Assembly: GCA_036735565.1 (NCBI GenBank)
Contig: DAINOC010000016.1
Coordinates: 1 to 38,376, forward strand
Length of the DNA: 38,376 nt
Reading direction: 5' to 3'
DNA from: Coraliomargarita_B sp036735565
GTDB lineage: Bacteria; Verrucomicrobiota; Verrucomicrobiia; Opitutales; Coraliomargaritaceae
The notes under the pieces are model-generated. The model searched no databases, was not told where the DNA came from, and worked only from the letters and a program-made list of their open reading frames with translations. Numbering within the stretch: position 1 is the stretch's first letter; each line of letters starts with the position of its first letter. Positions 1 through 9,606 of this stretch are shown one piece after another. The position numbers were made by a program, and so were the translations under genes.

Positions 1-41
1 TTTAACCTAAAATCGGCAGTCCAGGTAAATGGATTTTTGTA

Positions 42-186
42 AACCGTTAATGGACGTTAATTAACGTGAATAAGGGGCTGCGCCAATTTAGCGATGAGTC
101 GGGTGATGCATCACAGCAGCAACGACAATCATAAGCGATTTCAAATCAACCGTTTCTGCCATTAAAATTAACGTTCATTAACGGTT
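42..186. repeat. Inverted repeat built from TTAACG units, intergenic
   Basis: A 21-nt arm at 42-62 is the reverse complement of 166-186 except at one position (G53 opposite T175, which would be a G-U wobble in RNA). The hexamer CGTTAA or TTAACG occurs at 45-50, 55-60, 61-66, 168-173 and 178-183, so several copies are spaced 10 bp apart, about one helical turn. The arms enclose about 100 bases with no convincing ORF. This could be a cooperative transcription-factor site, a large hairpin, or the ends of a small non-autonomous element. The gene it would serve to the left lies outside the window; to the right is only the 3' end of the DUF1365 gene. Confidence 0.55.
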
Positions 187-235
187 CAACTCACCTTTTT
201 AGGTTTAAGCCGCTTTCGGCGACTAGATCGGGTGC

Positions 236-1033
236 TCAGATGACTAGACCCGGGCGCTCTTTTTCGTCCCGGTCGATTAAAGTGTGGGGAGACTGCGGCG
301 ATGGGCGGCGGTGGACTGCCATCTTTTTTTCGTAGTAGAGACGGGCGGCCTGCCAGACGATCCGCGGCATGCTGTTGAGGGCTGTATCGAATGGATGGGC
401 GAGGGCGTAGCGGGCGATCGCTCCGGTGCTCAGCGGCGTCGCTCTGCCCTGAATCCAGGTCTTCATGACGCAAGTGCCGTCCCGGTGGAGGTCGACGCCG
501 AGAAAGAGCCCCGCTTTTTCGACGCGGAAACCAAAGGCGTATTCGCCGTCCATATTATTGAAGGGGGAGACGTGAAAATCCTTCGGGCAACGGGCGGTCC
601 AGAAGTGGGTCCCTTCCTGTTGTAGCTTCGGCAGTGGGTAGATGTGCCGGTCGCCGAAGGTGTTGTTGACTTCAGCGAGGGCGGCGGTGAGTTGATCGCC
701 CCGCAACCGGAGGTAGAAATTTACCGGATTGAAGGCGTAGCCGAAGTAGCGGGGCGAGGTAACGAGGAGGGTGCGTTCGTCTGGCCCCGGCGGCGGAAGA
801 AACTCGAGCAGTTGGTGGTGGACCGGATCCCTGGTTCCCCGCAGGTAGTCGCAGTCTTTAAACTGAAGAGGGCGGCTTTCGTTGTATCCGAAGAGCGGCG
901 TGGCGCTGGCGAGCGACGACAGTTCGCTCAGGTCGAAGCCGAAGAAAGTCATCGGGTATCGAAAGGCGTGAGGGGTCGGACCCAGGCGCTCGTGGGTGAC
1001 TTCACCGCGATAGATCTGTGAGTGCTCGATCAC
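236..1033 (-). CDS. DUF1365 family protein
   Basis: A 265-residue protein of the DUF1365 family. Family-like blocks are visible: an N-terminal stretch with RGEVTHERLGPTPHAFRY, then FNPVNFYLRL in the middle, then SPFNNMDGEYAF. The biochemical role is not established. The family typically sits beside a FAD oxidoreductase and a cyclopropane-fatty-acid-synthase-like methyltransferase, as here, which points to modification of membrane acyl chains. Its start overlaps the stop of the upstream FAD gene in an ATGA arrangement, so the two are probably translationally coupled. It is the last gene of this minus-strand cluster. No T-rich terminator is obvious; a weak GCCG/CGGC hairpin lies just beyond the stop. 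Confidence 0.9.
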   Translation of the reverse strand: MIEHSQIYRGEVTHERLGPTPHAFRYPMTFFGFDLSELSSLASATPLFGYNESRPLQFKDCDYLRGTRDPVHHQLLEFLPPPGPDERTLLVTSPRYFGYAFNPVNFYLRLRGDQLTAALAEVNNTFGDRHIYPLPKLQQEGTHFWTARCPKDFHVSPFNNMDGEYAFGFRVEKAGLFLGVDLHRDGTCVMKTWIQGRATPLSTGAIARYALAHPFDTALNSMPRIVWQAARLYYEKKMAVHRRPSPQSPHTLIDRDEKERPGLVI

Positions 1034-2307
1034 AATTCGATACCGAAGCCTTGTGCCACTTCGACGGCTGAGCGCACGGCATCCTCGTGGAAGCCGTAGC
1101 CGAAGTAGCTGCCGCAGAACCAGGTGTTCTGCTGGCCATTCATCGCCCGCAGGCGGGGCTGGCTGGCCATGGACGCCTCGCTGTAGAGCGGGTGGGTGAG
1201 AGTAGTGCGGTTAATGACCGTTTCTTCCGGGATCGTGCTGCCGGCGTTGAGCGTGACGATGTAGGGACGTTTCGACTCCAGCTGCTGCAGACGGTTCATG
1301 TAGTAACTGATACGCACGGGCCGGTCGGGGACGTCGCCGGGCTCGCGGATAAAATTCCACGAGGCCCATTGCCTTGGGTCGGGTGGGAGGTGCGTGGTGC
1401 TCGTGTGAAGAGTGACCTCATTAGGCTGGTAGCGCCAGCAGCTCAGGTTCCTCTGTTCCTCCCCGCTGGGGTCCTCCAAGAGACGGAGCGCCTCGTCAGC
1501 GTGGGCACCTATCACGACCTGATCGAAGGCTTCCTCGATCCCCTCCCGGCTCGTGAGGATCACTCCACCGGGAGTGCGCCGAATGGAGGCGGGTGCCGCG
1601 TTGAGTCGTGGCGGATGCTTCAGCTGCCGGAGCATGGCCTCGACGTAGGTTCGGCTGCCCCCTTTCACATACTGCCACTGGGGCCGGTTGGTCAGGCGGA
1701 GCAGGCCGTGGTTTTCGAGAAAGTGGAGGTAAGGCTCGGCCGGAAAGACCTGCATTTGCTCCACCGGCGAGGACCAGATGGCCGCGCCCATTGGGTAGAA
1801 ATAGCGCTCGAGGAATTCCGGACTGAACCGGCGTATGGTGAAGTAGTCGCCCAGCGTTTTACCCCGGAGGTAGCCGGACTGCAGGTCGCGGTAGCCGATT
1901 CGCGCAAATCGCCAGAGATCGCGGATCAGCCGCAGGTGTCGGGGCTTGAAGCAGTAGGACAGGTTTGGAAAGAGCGAGCCGAGAGAATTCCCCGAGTAGC
2001 CGTAGCCCGACTGTTGGTCGTGGTAGCTAAAGGTCATGGAGCTATCGGCCAGCGGCACCTCAAGCTGCTCCAGCACCTTCGTAAACAGCGGGTAGTTGCG
2101 CCGGTTCATCACGATGAACCCGGTATCGACGGGGAGACCGGCATCGGGACCTTCGCCGATACGAAGGGTTCGCGTGTGCCCCCCTGCGTAGTCGTTTTTT
2201 TCAAACAAGTGGACCTCGTGCCGGCGGGACAGCAACCAGGCGGCGGTGAGCCCGGCGACGCCGCAGCCGACGACGGCGATCCGCTGGTTTTTCGTTTCGA
2301 TGTTCAT
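1030..2307 (-). CDS. FAD-dependent oxidoreductase, amine-oxidase fold (COG2907-like)
   Basis: A 425-residue flavoprotein. The dinucleotide-binding motif is near the N-terminus (VVGCGVAGLTAAWLL, then an acidic strand end and GGHTRT). The C-terminal FAD block CGSYFGYGFHEDAVRSA is typical of the group annotated as NAD/FAD-binding protein or amine oxidase. The substrate is unknown. Its conserved neighbours suggest that it oxidises or desaturates lipid acyl chains together with the methyltransferase, which is inference. The start codon follows the stop of the methyltransferase gene with no intervening base, and its stop overlaps the DUF1365 start, so the three genes look like one transcript. Confidence 0.9.
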   Translation of the reverse strand: MNIETKNQRIAVVGCGVAGLTAAWLLSRRHEVHLFEKNDYAGGHTRTLRIGEGPDAGLPVDTGFIVMNRRNYPLFTKVLEQLEVPLADSSMTFSYHDQQSGYGYSGNSLGSLFPNLSYCFKPRHLRLIRDLWRFARIGYRDLQSGYLRGKTLGDYFTIRRFSPEFLERYFYPMGAAIWSSPVEQMQVFPAEPYLHFLENHGLLRLTNRPQWQYVKGGSRTYVEAMLRQLKHPPRLNAAPASIRRTPGGVILTSREGIEEAFDQVVIGAHADEALRLLEDPSGEEQRNLSCWRYQPNEVTLHTSTTHLPPDPRQWASWNFIREPGDVPDRPVRISYYMNRLQQLESKRPYIVTLNAGSTIPEETVINRTTLTHPLYSEASMASQPRLRAMNGQQNTWFCGSYFGYGFHEDAVRSAVEVAQGFGIEL

Positions 2308-3327
2308 CTACTCCGGTTTTTGAAAGCGGTAGTGCACGACGGGCCACTCCTCACCATCTCGATAGGCGAAAAGCTCCGAGCAGGCCATATAAAAGATGCG
2401 CCAACGCTGAAACCAAACCTTGGCGGCAGCTCCATAGCACTCCCGGAAAGTGTTCATGACGGCGTCAGTATTTTCATCCTGTTTTTTTAGCCAGGCCTCC
2501 AAGGTTCGACTGTAGTGGTTCCCGTTAACCACCCACTTCTCATCGAGAGATAGGATCCCTTCGGCAGCAATGGGCAATAAATTGACCGATGGCATGATGC
2601 CTCCGGTGAAAAAATAGCGGGACATCCAGTCCTTCGGGCCCTTCGCGTCGAAGAGGTAAACGTGTGAGCGATGGCTGAATATGTGGACGAATAGCTGGCC
2701 TCCGGGATTAAGCCAGTCACGAATCTGTGTGAACAAGCGGCGGTGATTGCGCACATGCTCGAACATTTCGACCGAAACGATGCGATCAAAAGAGCAGTCG
2801 GGCTGAAAATCGTTAATATCAGAAGTGATGACACGGAGATTGTGAAGGCCGCGGGCGAGTGCCTGCGACTCGATATAGGCGCGCTGGGAGTGTGAATTAC
2901 TCAGAGCAGTGATCTGACTTTCCGGATAGTGGGCTGCCATCCAGAGGCTCAGGGATCCCCAACCGCAGCCCAGTTCGAGAATCTGCTGTCCGGCCCGCAG
3001 GTCGGCCCGCTCGCAGGTAAGTTGCAGCATGGTGGCCTCAGAGGTCGCCAGGTCGGTATTTGCCTCGGGCCAATAACCGCAGCTGTATTTCAAATGTGGC
3101 CCCAGCACGGTTTTAAAATAGGAAGCAGGGATCTCGTAGTGTTGCGCGTTTGCGGCGTCCGTCGATTCGGCGAGCGGTCTTTTCGAAAGATCGGTGACCC
3201 ATTCGGCATCGGACCTCGGCTGACGCTCAAGTGAGTCGATTCGTTCGGCGAGGAGTTGGCGTATGCCACGTCGGATCAAAGAATCGGGGAGTAGACCGTG
3301 GTCGGCCATTTTTATGAGAATACTCAT
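2308..3327 (-). CDS. Cyclopropane-fatty-acyl-phospholipid synthase-like SAM methyltransferase
   Basis: About 339 residues from the chosen start. The SAM-binding motif ILELGCGWGSLSLWMA is clear and is followed by the family pattern of CFA synthase-like enzymes (HYEIPASYFKTVLGPHLKYS upstream; VEMFEHVRNH and a C-terminal FQRWRIFYMACSE). Family members transfer a methyl or methylene group from S-adenosylmethionine to unsaturated phospholipid acyl chains. This one belongs to the subgroup found with DUF1365 and FAD genes, so its product need not be a simple cyclopropane. An ATG at 3366 is in frame, but the start at 3327 (MSILIKMADHGLLPD) matches the usual beginning of the family and leaves an 88-bp divergent promoter region. 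No Shine-Dalgarno motif helps to decide. Confidence 0.88.
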   Translation of the reverse strand: MSILIKMADHGLLPDSLIRRGIRQLLAERIDSLERQPRSDAEWVTDLSKRPLAESTDAANAQHYEIPASYFKTVLGPHLKYSCGYWPEANTDLATSEATMLQLTCERADLRAGQQILELGCGWGSLSLWMAAHYPESQITALSNSHSQRAYIESQALARGLHNLRVITSDINDFQPDCSFDRIVSVEMFEHVRNHRRLFTQIRDWLNPGGQLFVHIFSHRSHVYLFDAKGPKDWMSRYFFTGGIMPSVNLLPIAAEGILSLDEKWVVNGNHYSRTLEAWLKKQDENTDAVMNTFRECYGAAAKVWFQRWRIFYMACSELFAYRDGEEWPVVHYRFQKPE

Positions 3328-3415
3328 GGGCAAAGGAGTCGATAGGGTAGAAACTAATAGCTGCATCGGCCGCTGGCGACCTGTAAGTTTTCAAGTTATC
3401 GAACGCTTTTTAACC

Positions 3416-4018
3416 ATGCAACTTACGATTCTTTCACGCAGTGGGATTTTGGCCTGCTGCCTTTTTCTCACCGCCTGCTCGACCAAAAACACGATGACGC
3501 ACACGCAAACTGTTCCTGACGCCAAATACAGAGCCGCCCTTGAGTGGACTGATCCGCGCAATTTTGAAGTCCCGCCAGCCGGCTCGGACCAGGAGGCCGC
3601 CATGCTGGGTGCGGTGAAACAGCTGTTTACCGAATACACTAAGGAAAATCTGGAGGCCAATCTGACCAAGGTCTATGCAGAGCGCGTCTACTTCCGTGAC
3701 GCGTTCAAGCAGTTTGATTCGGCCGATGCGATCCGGCACTACATGCTCGAGGGGCTGGCACCCCTGAATGCCGCAGAATTTCAGTTTCGTCGTGTTGCGC
3801 GGGTCGATGACGAGTTTTATCTGGATTGGGTGATGCGGCTCGATTTTCGCAAAACGCCTCCGGGCACGTGGGAGGAGTCTATCGGGATGACGCACATGCG
3901 CTTCGACTCCGAAGGCCGGATCATTTTCCACCAGGATTATTGGGATCCCACAGATATCGTCTATCAGCGAATCCCCATCGCCAAGCAGTTGATCAACTAC
4001 GTGAAGCGAAAGCTTTAG
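3416..4018 (+). CDS. NTF2/SnoaL-like lipoprotein
   Basis: A 200-residue protein starting at the ATG that gives a lipoprotein signal: a short basic start, a hydrophobic stretch and the lipobox LTAC at about residues 18-21. The reading frame is open further upstream, but that part overlaps the divergent methyltransferase gene. The mature part resembles NTF2-like (SnoaL) folds, with a helix and a strand-rich core ending in DSEGRIIFHQDYWDP. Proteins of this kind accompany DUF1365/FAD/CFA-type clusters in other bacteria. The role may be binding or isomerising a small lipid-derived compound at the envelope; that is inference. It converges on proC with only 11 bp between stops. Confidence 0.8.
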   Translation: MQLTILSRSGILACCLFLTACSTKNTMTHTQTVPDAKYRAALEWTDPRNFEVPPAGSDQEAAMLGAVKQLFTEYTKENLEANLTKVYAERVYFRDAFKQFDSADAIRHYMLEGLAPLNAAEFQFRRVARVDDEFYLDWVMRLDFRKTPPGTWEESIGMTHMRFDSEGRIIFHQDYWDPTDIVYQRIPIAKQLINYVKRKL

Positions 4019-4029
4019 CCACTAGTTCA

Positions 4030-4836
4030 CTAGCTGGCGGCCAGTTCCTCGGAGCGGGCTTTTGCGGCCGCGACGGCCTTCTGTATCAGTTGACGGAACT
4101 CGGCTTTGCGGAGGACCTCGAGGGCGGCAGCGGTGGTCCCTCCGGGGGAGGTCACTGCGTCGCGGAGTTCATCGGCACTGGAGTCGCTCTCGGCGAGCAG
4201 CATAGCAGCACCCAGCAGGGTATCAATGGTCAGCGAGCGGGCCAGCTCGTCGGGTAGTCCGGCAGCATTCCCGGCCTCGTGGAGGGCGGCGGCAAATTCA
4301 AAGACATAGGCCGGTCCACTGCCGCTGAGTGCGGTGACGGCGTCGAGATCGGACTCTTCGACCTGGTGAAAATTGCCAAGAGAGGAGAGGATCGCCTCGA
4401 CGATGGCCACATCCGGATCGGCAAGGTCTTCCAGCGGTGCAAACGCGGTGACGCCGGCACCGATTTGGCCGGGCGTATTGGGCATGGTGCGCACAATGTT
4501 GCGGGCTCCACTGAACTTCCCGGCGAGTCGGGCGAGGGTCGTCCCGGCCAGAATAGATATTACCAGCTTACCCGCTGCCGCGTCGCAAAGGGACTCCTTC
4601 AAATCCTTGAACTGTTGTGGCTTGCAGGCGACTACCACGGCCTCGGCCCCAGCCAAGGCTGGAGTGATATCGGCCTGGTAGTGAATGCCGGTGGCAGCGG
4701 CGAGCGCGGGACCGCTGGGGTCCTCGCCGCAGGTACAGGCGATCTCGTTCGCCCGGTAGTGCTGGTTCTCGAGCAGGCCCTTGACGATGGCTGAGGCCAT
4801 GCGCCCGGCTCCGATGAAGACAATTTTATAAGACAT
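4030..4836 (-). CDS. proC: Pyrroline-5-carboxylate reductase
   Basis: A 268-residue enzyme that reduces 1-pyrroline-5-carboxylate to proline with NAD(P)H, the last step of proline synthesis, in the cytoplasm. The N-terminal Rossmann motif IGAGRMASAIVKGLL, the central SGSGPAYVFEFAAALHEA and the C-terminal signature TSPGGTTAAALEVL are all present. Length is normal for ProC. It lies 36 bp downstream of the receiver/kinase gene on the same strand and could share its transcript, though the two have no obvious functional link. Confidence 0.96.
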   Translation of the reverse strand: MSYKIVFIGAGRMASAIVKGLLENQHYRANEIACTCGEDPSGPALAAATGIHYQADITPALAGAEAVVVACKPQQFKDLKESLCDAAAGKLVISILAGTTLARLAGKFSGARNIVRTMPNTPGQIGAGVTAFAPLEDLADPDVAIVEAILSSLGNFHQVEESDLDAVTALSGSGPAYVFEFAAALHEAGNAAGLPDELARSLTIDTLLGAAMLLAESDSSADELRDAVTSPGGTTAAALEVLRKAEFRQLIQKAVAAAKARSEELAAS

Positions 4837-4872
4837 AAGAGGGTGGGGGCTGAAGGAGCGGTCCCTGCCAAA

Positions 4873-5985
<1,113 letters not shown>

Positions 5986-6111
5986 TGTTCGGAGGGCGAT
6001 TGAAAAACGGTTAGAGAATCGGGAGGGTGCGCCAAGGCGAGACCGAAATGAGTGGAAGCGTCCGCAAGCAGCAGATTTCGCGCCGCGGGGCACCGGGGAA
6101 CGGGACTGCGG

Positions 6112-6759
6112 TTAAAGCGTCGGCGGTTGTGGCATGTGTTTTTCGTCAACCACGGCGGTGCGGCTGAACCAGTCGTGGCCGAGTTGTTTTCTTTTGTTGA
6201 AGAGCAGGGCCATGAAATTGGCGGCAAAAAGAAGGGGAAACAGCCAAAAGAGGAGTATGGTCTTCATACCGCCCCGCACGAGTCCCGAAAGCAGGGGTGG
6301 CGGCCCGAGGGTGATGGTGCTGATGCTTCGGATGCGGCAGATGCGTTTCCCCAGGGAGGATCCGGCAAAGAGCGCCTCGCCTGTGGCAAAATAGATCCAG
6401 AAGATGAGCAGTTGAAGCTCACTGGCGAGGGTGAGTGCTTCAAGTAGTTCACGATTGGGCTGGGGGAAGGGGGGCGGTGGGTTTTTACCCAGTTCGCTGA
6501 GCCAGGCGTGGAGTTGATCGGACCAGAGCATCAACTCGCGGAAGGCCCCCGGATGAGCCTGGGGCATGACGAGTTGCCAAATGATAATCAGCGCGACAGC
6601 GAAAACCAGAAGGCAATCCAGCCCAAAGGCCAATCCGCGCAGACGCATCCGGGCCGGAGGAAAGGGCCCCGTGGCCGAAATCATGGCGTCCAGTAAATTC
6701 TCGGATTCGGAGTTGCCGGTTTTCGAGGAGTCCGGGTTGTGGCGATCCTGCTCTCCCAT
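6112..6759 (-). CDS. RDD family membrane protein
   Basis: A 215-residue integral membrane protein of the RDD family. Segment 1 (about residues 43-67) follows an Arg-rich cytoplasmic stretch (RMRLRGLAFGLD). Segment 2 (about residues 115-133) leads into the family signature GSSLGKRICRIR. Segment 3 (about residues 165-188) precedes KQLGHDWFSRTAVVDE. RDD proteins are widespread, and some act in ion or proton exchange, but no function can be given here. The start overlaps the folD stop by one base (TGATG), so it is translationally coupled to folD. The N-terminal 35 residues are polar and not conserved-looking. Confidence 0.87.
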   Translation of the reverse strand: MGEQDRHNPDSSKTGNSESENLLDAMISATGPFPPARMRLRGLAFGLDCLLVFAVALIIIWQLVMPQAHPGAFRELMLWSDQLHAWLSELGKNPPPPFPQPNRELLEALTLASELQLLIFWIYFATGEALFAGSSLGKRICRIRSISTITLGPPPLLSGLVRGGMKTILLFWLFPLLFAANFMALLFNKRKQLGHDWFSRTAVVDEKHMPQPPTL

Positions 6760-7634
6760 CAGCTCGATTGCGCCGCTTTAAAGGCACGCAAAGTGTTGTG
6801 CATCAGCATGGCGACTGTCATGGGCCCGACGCCGCCGGGGACCGGCGTGATTTGTGCCGCTTTGGGGGCGACAGAGTCAAAATCGACATCGCCGACGAGC
6901 CGGTAGCCGGTCCGCTTTCCAGGGTCTTCGACCCGGTTGATGCCGACATCGATGACGGAGACGCCCTCTTTGACCATATCACCCGTGACGAAATTGGGCC
7001 GCCCGATCGCGGCGATGAGAATGTCCGCGTTCCGCGTTATGGACGGAAGGTCGTGGGTGCGGGAGTGGCAGACGGTGACGGTGGCATTGCCCGGGAGGGC
7101 TTTGCGCATCATGAGCAGGGCGGCCGGCTTGCCGACGATCTGGCTGCGCCCGAGTACGACGACGTGTCTGCCCTCGGTGGGGATGTTGCTGCGGGCGATC
7201 AGTTCGACGATGCCAGCGGGTGTGCAGGCGATGAAGCCGCTCGGGTCTTCCTGGCAGAGTTTACCGATATTCAGCGTGTGAAATCCGTCCACATCTTTGG
7301 ACGGCAGCACGCGGTTGAACACTTCGGTTTCGTCGATGTGCGGAGGCAGGGGGGCCTGAATCAGGATACCGTTAACCCGGGGGTCGGCATTCAGCGCGTC
7401 GATTTCCTTGAAGAGTGCTTCTCCGGTGATCGTCTCCGGCAGCACGTGTAAGCGGCTCTCGATCCCGATGCGCTCGGCCGTCTTCTGCTTTTTACGGACG
7501 TAGGAGACAGAAGCGGGGTCTTCGCCCACGCGGATAAAAGCCACCACGGGGCGGGGGCCGGAGAGGGTGCTGACTTCAGCTTTAAGTGTTTCGATGATCG
7601 ATTCTGCGATGGCGTTTCCGTCGATGAGTTGCAT
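6759..7634 (-). CDS. folD: Bifunctional methylenetetrahydrofolate dehydrogenase / cyclohydrolase
   Basis: A 291-residue cytoplasmic enzyme that interconverts 5,10-methylene-, 5,10-methenyl- and 10-formyl-tetrahydrofolate, feeding purine and formyl-Met synthesis. The active-site block YVRKKQKTAERIGIE carries the catalytic lysine. GILIQAPLPPHID, DVDGFHTLNIGKL, VVVLGRSQIVGKPAALL (cofactor loop) and the C-terminal PVPGGVGPMTVAML are all diagnostic. I chose the ATG at 7634 (MQLIDGNAIAESI) over one at 7670 because the family begins there; the extra 12 residues look like leader. It lies downstream of the nucleoside transporter and overlaps the RDD gene by one base. Confidence 0.97.
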   Translation of the reverse strand: MQLIDGNAIAESIIETLKAEVSTLSGPRPVVAFIRVGEDPASVSYVRKKQKTAERIGIESRLHVLPETITGEALFKEIDALNADPRVNGILIQAPLPPHIDETEVFNRVLPSKDVDGFHTLNIGKLCQEDPSGFIACTPAGIVELIARSNIPTEGRHVVVLGRSQIVGKPAALLMMRKALPGNATVTVCHSRTHDLPSITRNADILIAAIGRPNFVTGDMVKEGVSVIDVGINRVEDPGKRTGYRLVGDVDFDSVAPKAAQITPVPGGVGPMTVAMLMHNTLRAFKAAQSS

Positions 7635-7722
7635 CGGGGAAAAGAACGGCAGCGAGGTCCGGGTTGGCAACCCAAATTGTGTCCGGCGGCGAATTGCCGT
7701 GCCGGAGGTTGGCCCTTTTTTC

Positions 7723-8934
7723 TTACAGGATGAGCATCCCGGCGATGGCGGCGCTCGATAGATTGGCGAGGGTGCCGGCGAATACCGCCTTCAGGCCCAA
7801 CTGGGCAATCTCCTGGCGGCGCTCGGGGACGAGGCTGCCGAGGCCGCCCAGAAGGATGGCAATCGAGGAGAAATTGGCAAAGCCGCAGAGTGCGAAGGTG
7901 ATGATAGCCTGAGTGCGGGTGCTCAGCGTTTCCTGGATTTGGCCGAACTCGACGAAAGCGACGAACTCGTTGACAACCAGTTTCTGGCCGATGAAGGAGC
8001 CGCCGGTTACCGCTTGATCCCAGGGGATGCCGAGAAGCCAGGCGACCGGGGAGAACAACCAGCCGAGCAGCAGTTGCAGACTCAACTCCGGGTAGCCGCC
8101 GATCCCGCCGACCCAACCCAGCATGCCGTTAATCAGGGCGATGAGCCCGATGAAGGCGAGAAGCATGGCACCGACATTGAGGGCAAGCTTCAGGCCATCA
8201 GCCGCGCCTCCGGCGGCGGCATCAAAAATATTGGCTGGCCGGAGGGCCGGGTCTTCCGGCAGTTCGCTGTTATCCGGCGCTTCCGTTTCCGGGAGCAGCA
8301 GCTTCGCAAACAGAAGCCCTGCGGGAGCCGCCATGAAGGAGGCCGCCAGAAGAAAGCGGAGTTCGACCCCCATCGCGGCATAGCCCGCGAGCACGCTCCC
8401 CGCGATCGAGGCGAGACCCCCGCACATCACCGCGAAGAACTCCGATCGGGTGAGTCGTGGCAAATAGGGCTTGATGGCCAACGGTGCCTCGGTCTGGCCG
8501 ACGAAGATATTGGCTGTCGCGCTGAGGGATTCGGCCCGGCTGGTGCCGAGGATCTTGCGGATGCCGCCGCCTACGAATTGCACGATGATCGGCATAACCC
8601 GGATATAATAGAGCACTGAGATCAGGGAGGAAAAGAAGATGATGACCGGCAAGACCTTGAAGGCGAAGACAAAGCCCAGGCTTTGCGACGGGTCAGCCAG
8701 GCCGCCGAAGAGGAAGCGGATACCGTCGTCCCCGTAGGCGATGACATTGGCCACGAGCATGGAGAGTTTCTCCAGCGCCACCTGTCCGGCCGGTAGGTAG
8801 AGGACGAGTGCACCAAAGCCGAACTGTATCGCGCAGGCACCCAGGATGGTGCGCCAGTGGATGTCTTTGCGCGAGCTTGAGCAGAACCAGGCGAGAGCGA
8901 TAAGGCAGCAGTATCCGATAAAACTTATGAACAT
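7723..8934 (-). CDS. Concentrative nucleoside transporter (NupC/CNT family)
   Basis: A 403-residue inner-membrane transporter of the CNT family, which imports nucleosides with H+ or Na+. Hydrophobic segments fill most of the chain. Family motifs include FVFGFAF-type gating sequence (here SLGFVFAFKVLPVIIFFSSL), SANIFVGQTEAPL in the form TANIFVGQTEAPLAIKPYL, and GGSFIGQKLVVNEFVAF near the C-terminus. These contain the glutamine, glutamate, asparagine and glutamate residues known to contact nucleoside in this family. It is the first gene of the minus-strand group and is divergent from rpsL; a 22-bp inverted repeat lies 54 bp upstream of its start. Confidence 0.94.
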   Translation of the reverse strand: MFISFIGYCCLIALAWFCSSSRKDIHWRTILGACAIQFGFGALVLYLPAGQVALEKLSMLVANVIAYGDDGIRFLFGGLADPSQSLGFVFAFKVLPVIIFFSSLISVLYYIRVMPIIVQFVGGGIRKILGTSRAESLSATANIFVGQTEAPLAIKPYLPRLTRSEFFAVMCGGLASIAGSVLAGYAAMGVELRFLLAASFMAAPAGLLFAKLLLPETEAPDNSELPEDPALRPANIFDAAAGGAADGLKLALNVGAMLLAFIGLIALINGMLGWVGGIGGYPELSLQLLLGWLFSPVAWLLGIPWDQAVTGGSFIGQKLVVNEFVAFVEFGQIQETLSTRTQAIITFALCGFANFSSIAILLGGLGSLVPERRQEIAQLGLKAVFAGTLANLSSAAIAGMLIL

Positions 8935-8987
8935 AGGGGGAGAGTTTCGGTGGGATTTATTTGGCGGGCAAGCGGTTAACGTGCCAG

Positions 8988-9009
8988 TTTGGGCCGCTTT
9001 TGGCCCAAA
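8988..9009. promoter_or_regulatory. Perfect 8-bp inverted repeat between the nucleoside transporter and rpsL
   Basis: TTTGGGCC at 8988-8995 is mirrored by GGCCCAAA at 9002-9009 with a six-base spacer. It lies 54 bp upstream of the transporter ATG and about 30 bp upstream of the likely rpsL -35 box. It could be an operator for the transporter or a hairpin in its leader. No run of T follows it in either direction, so it is not a convincing terminator. Confidence 0.35.
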
Positions 9010-9041
9010 GCCGGGGGCGTGTATTTTTTGTCATAAAATCC

Positions 9042-9069
9042 TTGCACCGAAAAACGGAAAGGCTACTTT
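9042..9069 (+). promoter_or_regulatory. Candidate sigma-70-type promoter of the str operon
   Basis: TTGCAC at 9042-9047, a 16-base spacer and TACTTT at 9064-9069 form a moderate match to a housekeeping promoter, 35 bp before the rpsL ATG. Position and orientation fit. The -10 box is weak, so this is only a candidate. Confidence 0.35.
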
Positions 9070-9103
9070 CCTCGTCTTTCTCTAAATCCAGCGATTCAAT
9101 TAG

Positions 9104-9484
<381 letters not shown>

Positions 9485-9606
9485 TCCACAGGATCCATCC
9501 GCACGGAAAGAATCGCTTCGCCCAACTCTTCAAAATAAACAAAAGACCATCTGAAAACCGCGATACTGTTCTTTTGTTGAATCCCATCGCCTAATTTTAC
9601 CATCCT

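Noticed and set aside
1087..2490. A 467-residue open frame on the plus strand opposite the FAD gene
   Set aside because: It runs antisense through two well-recognised genes, has no recognisable motif and an improbable composition. It is a shadow of GC-rich coding sequence.
3263..3415. Upstream extension of the NTF2-like lipoprotein frame
   Set aside because: It overlaps the divergent methyltransferase gene and would bury the lipoprotein signal peptide in the interior.
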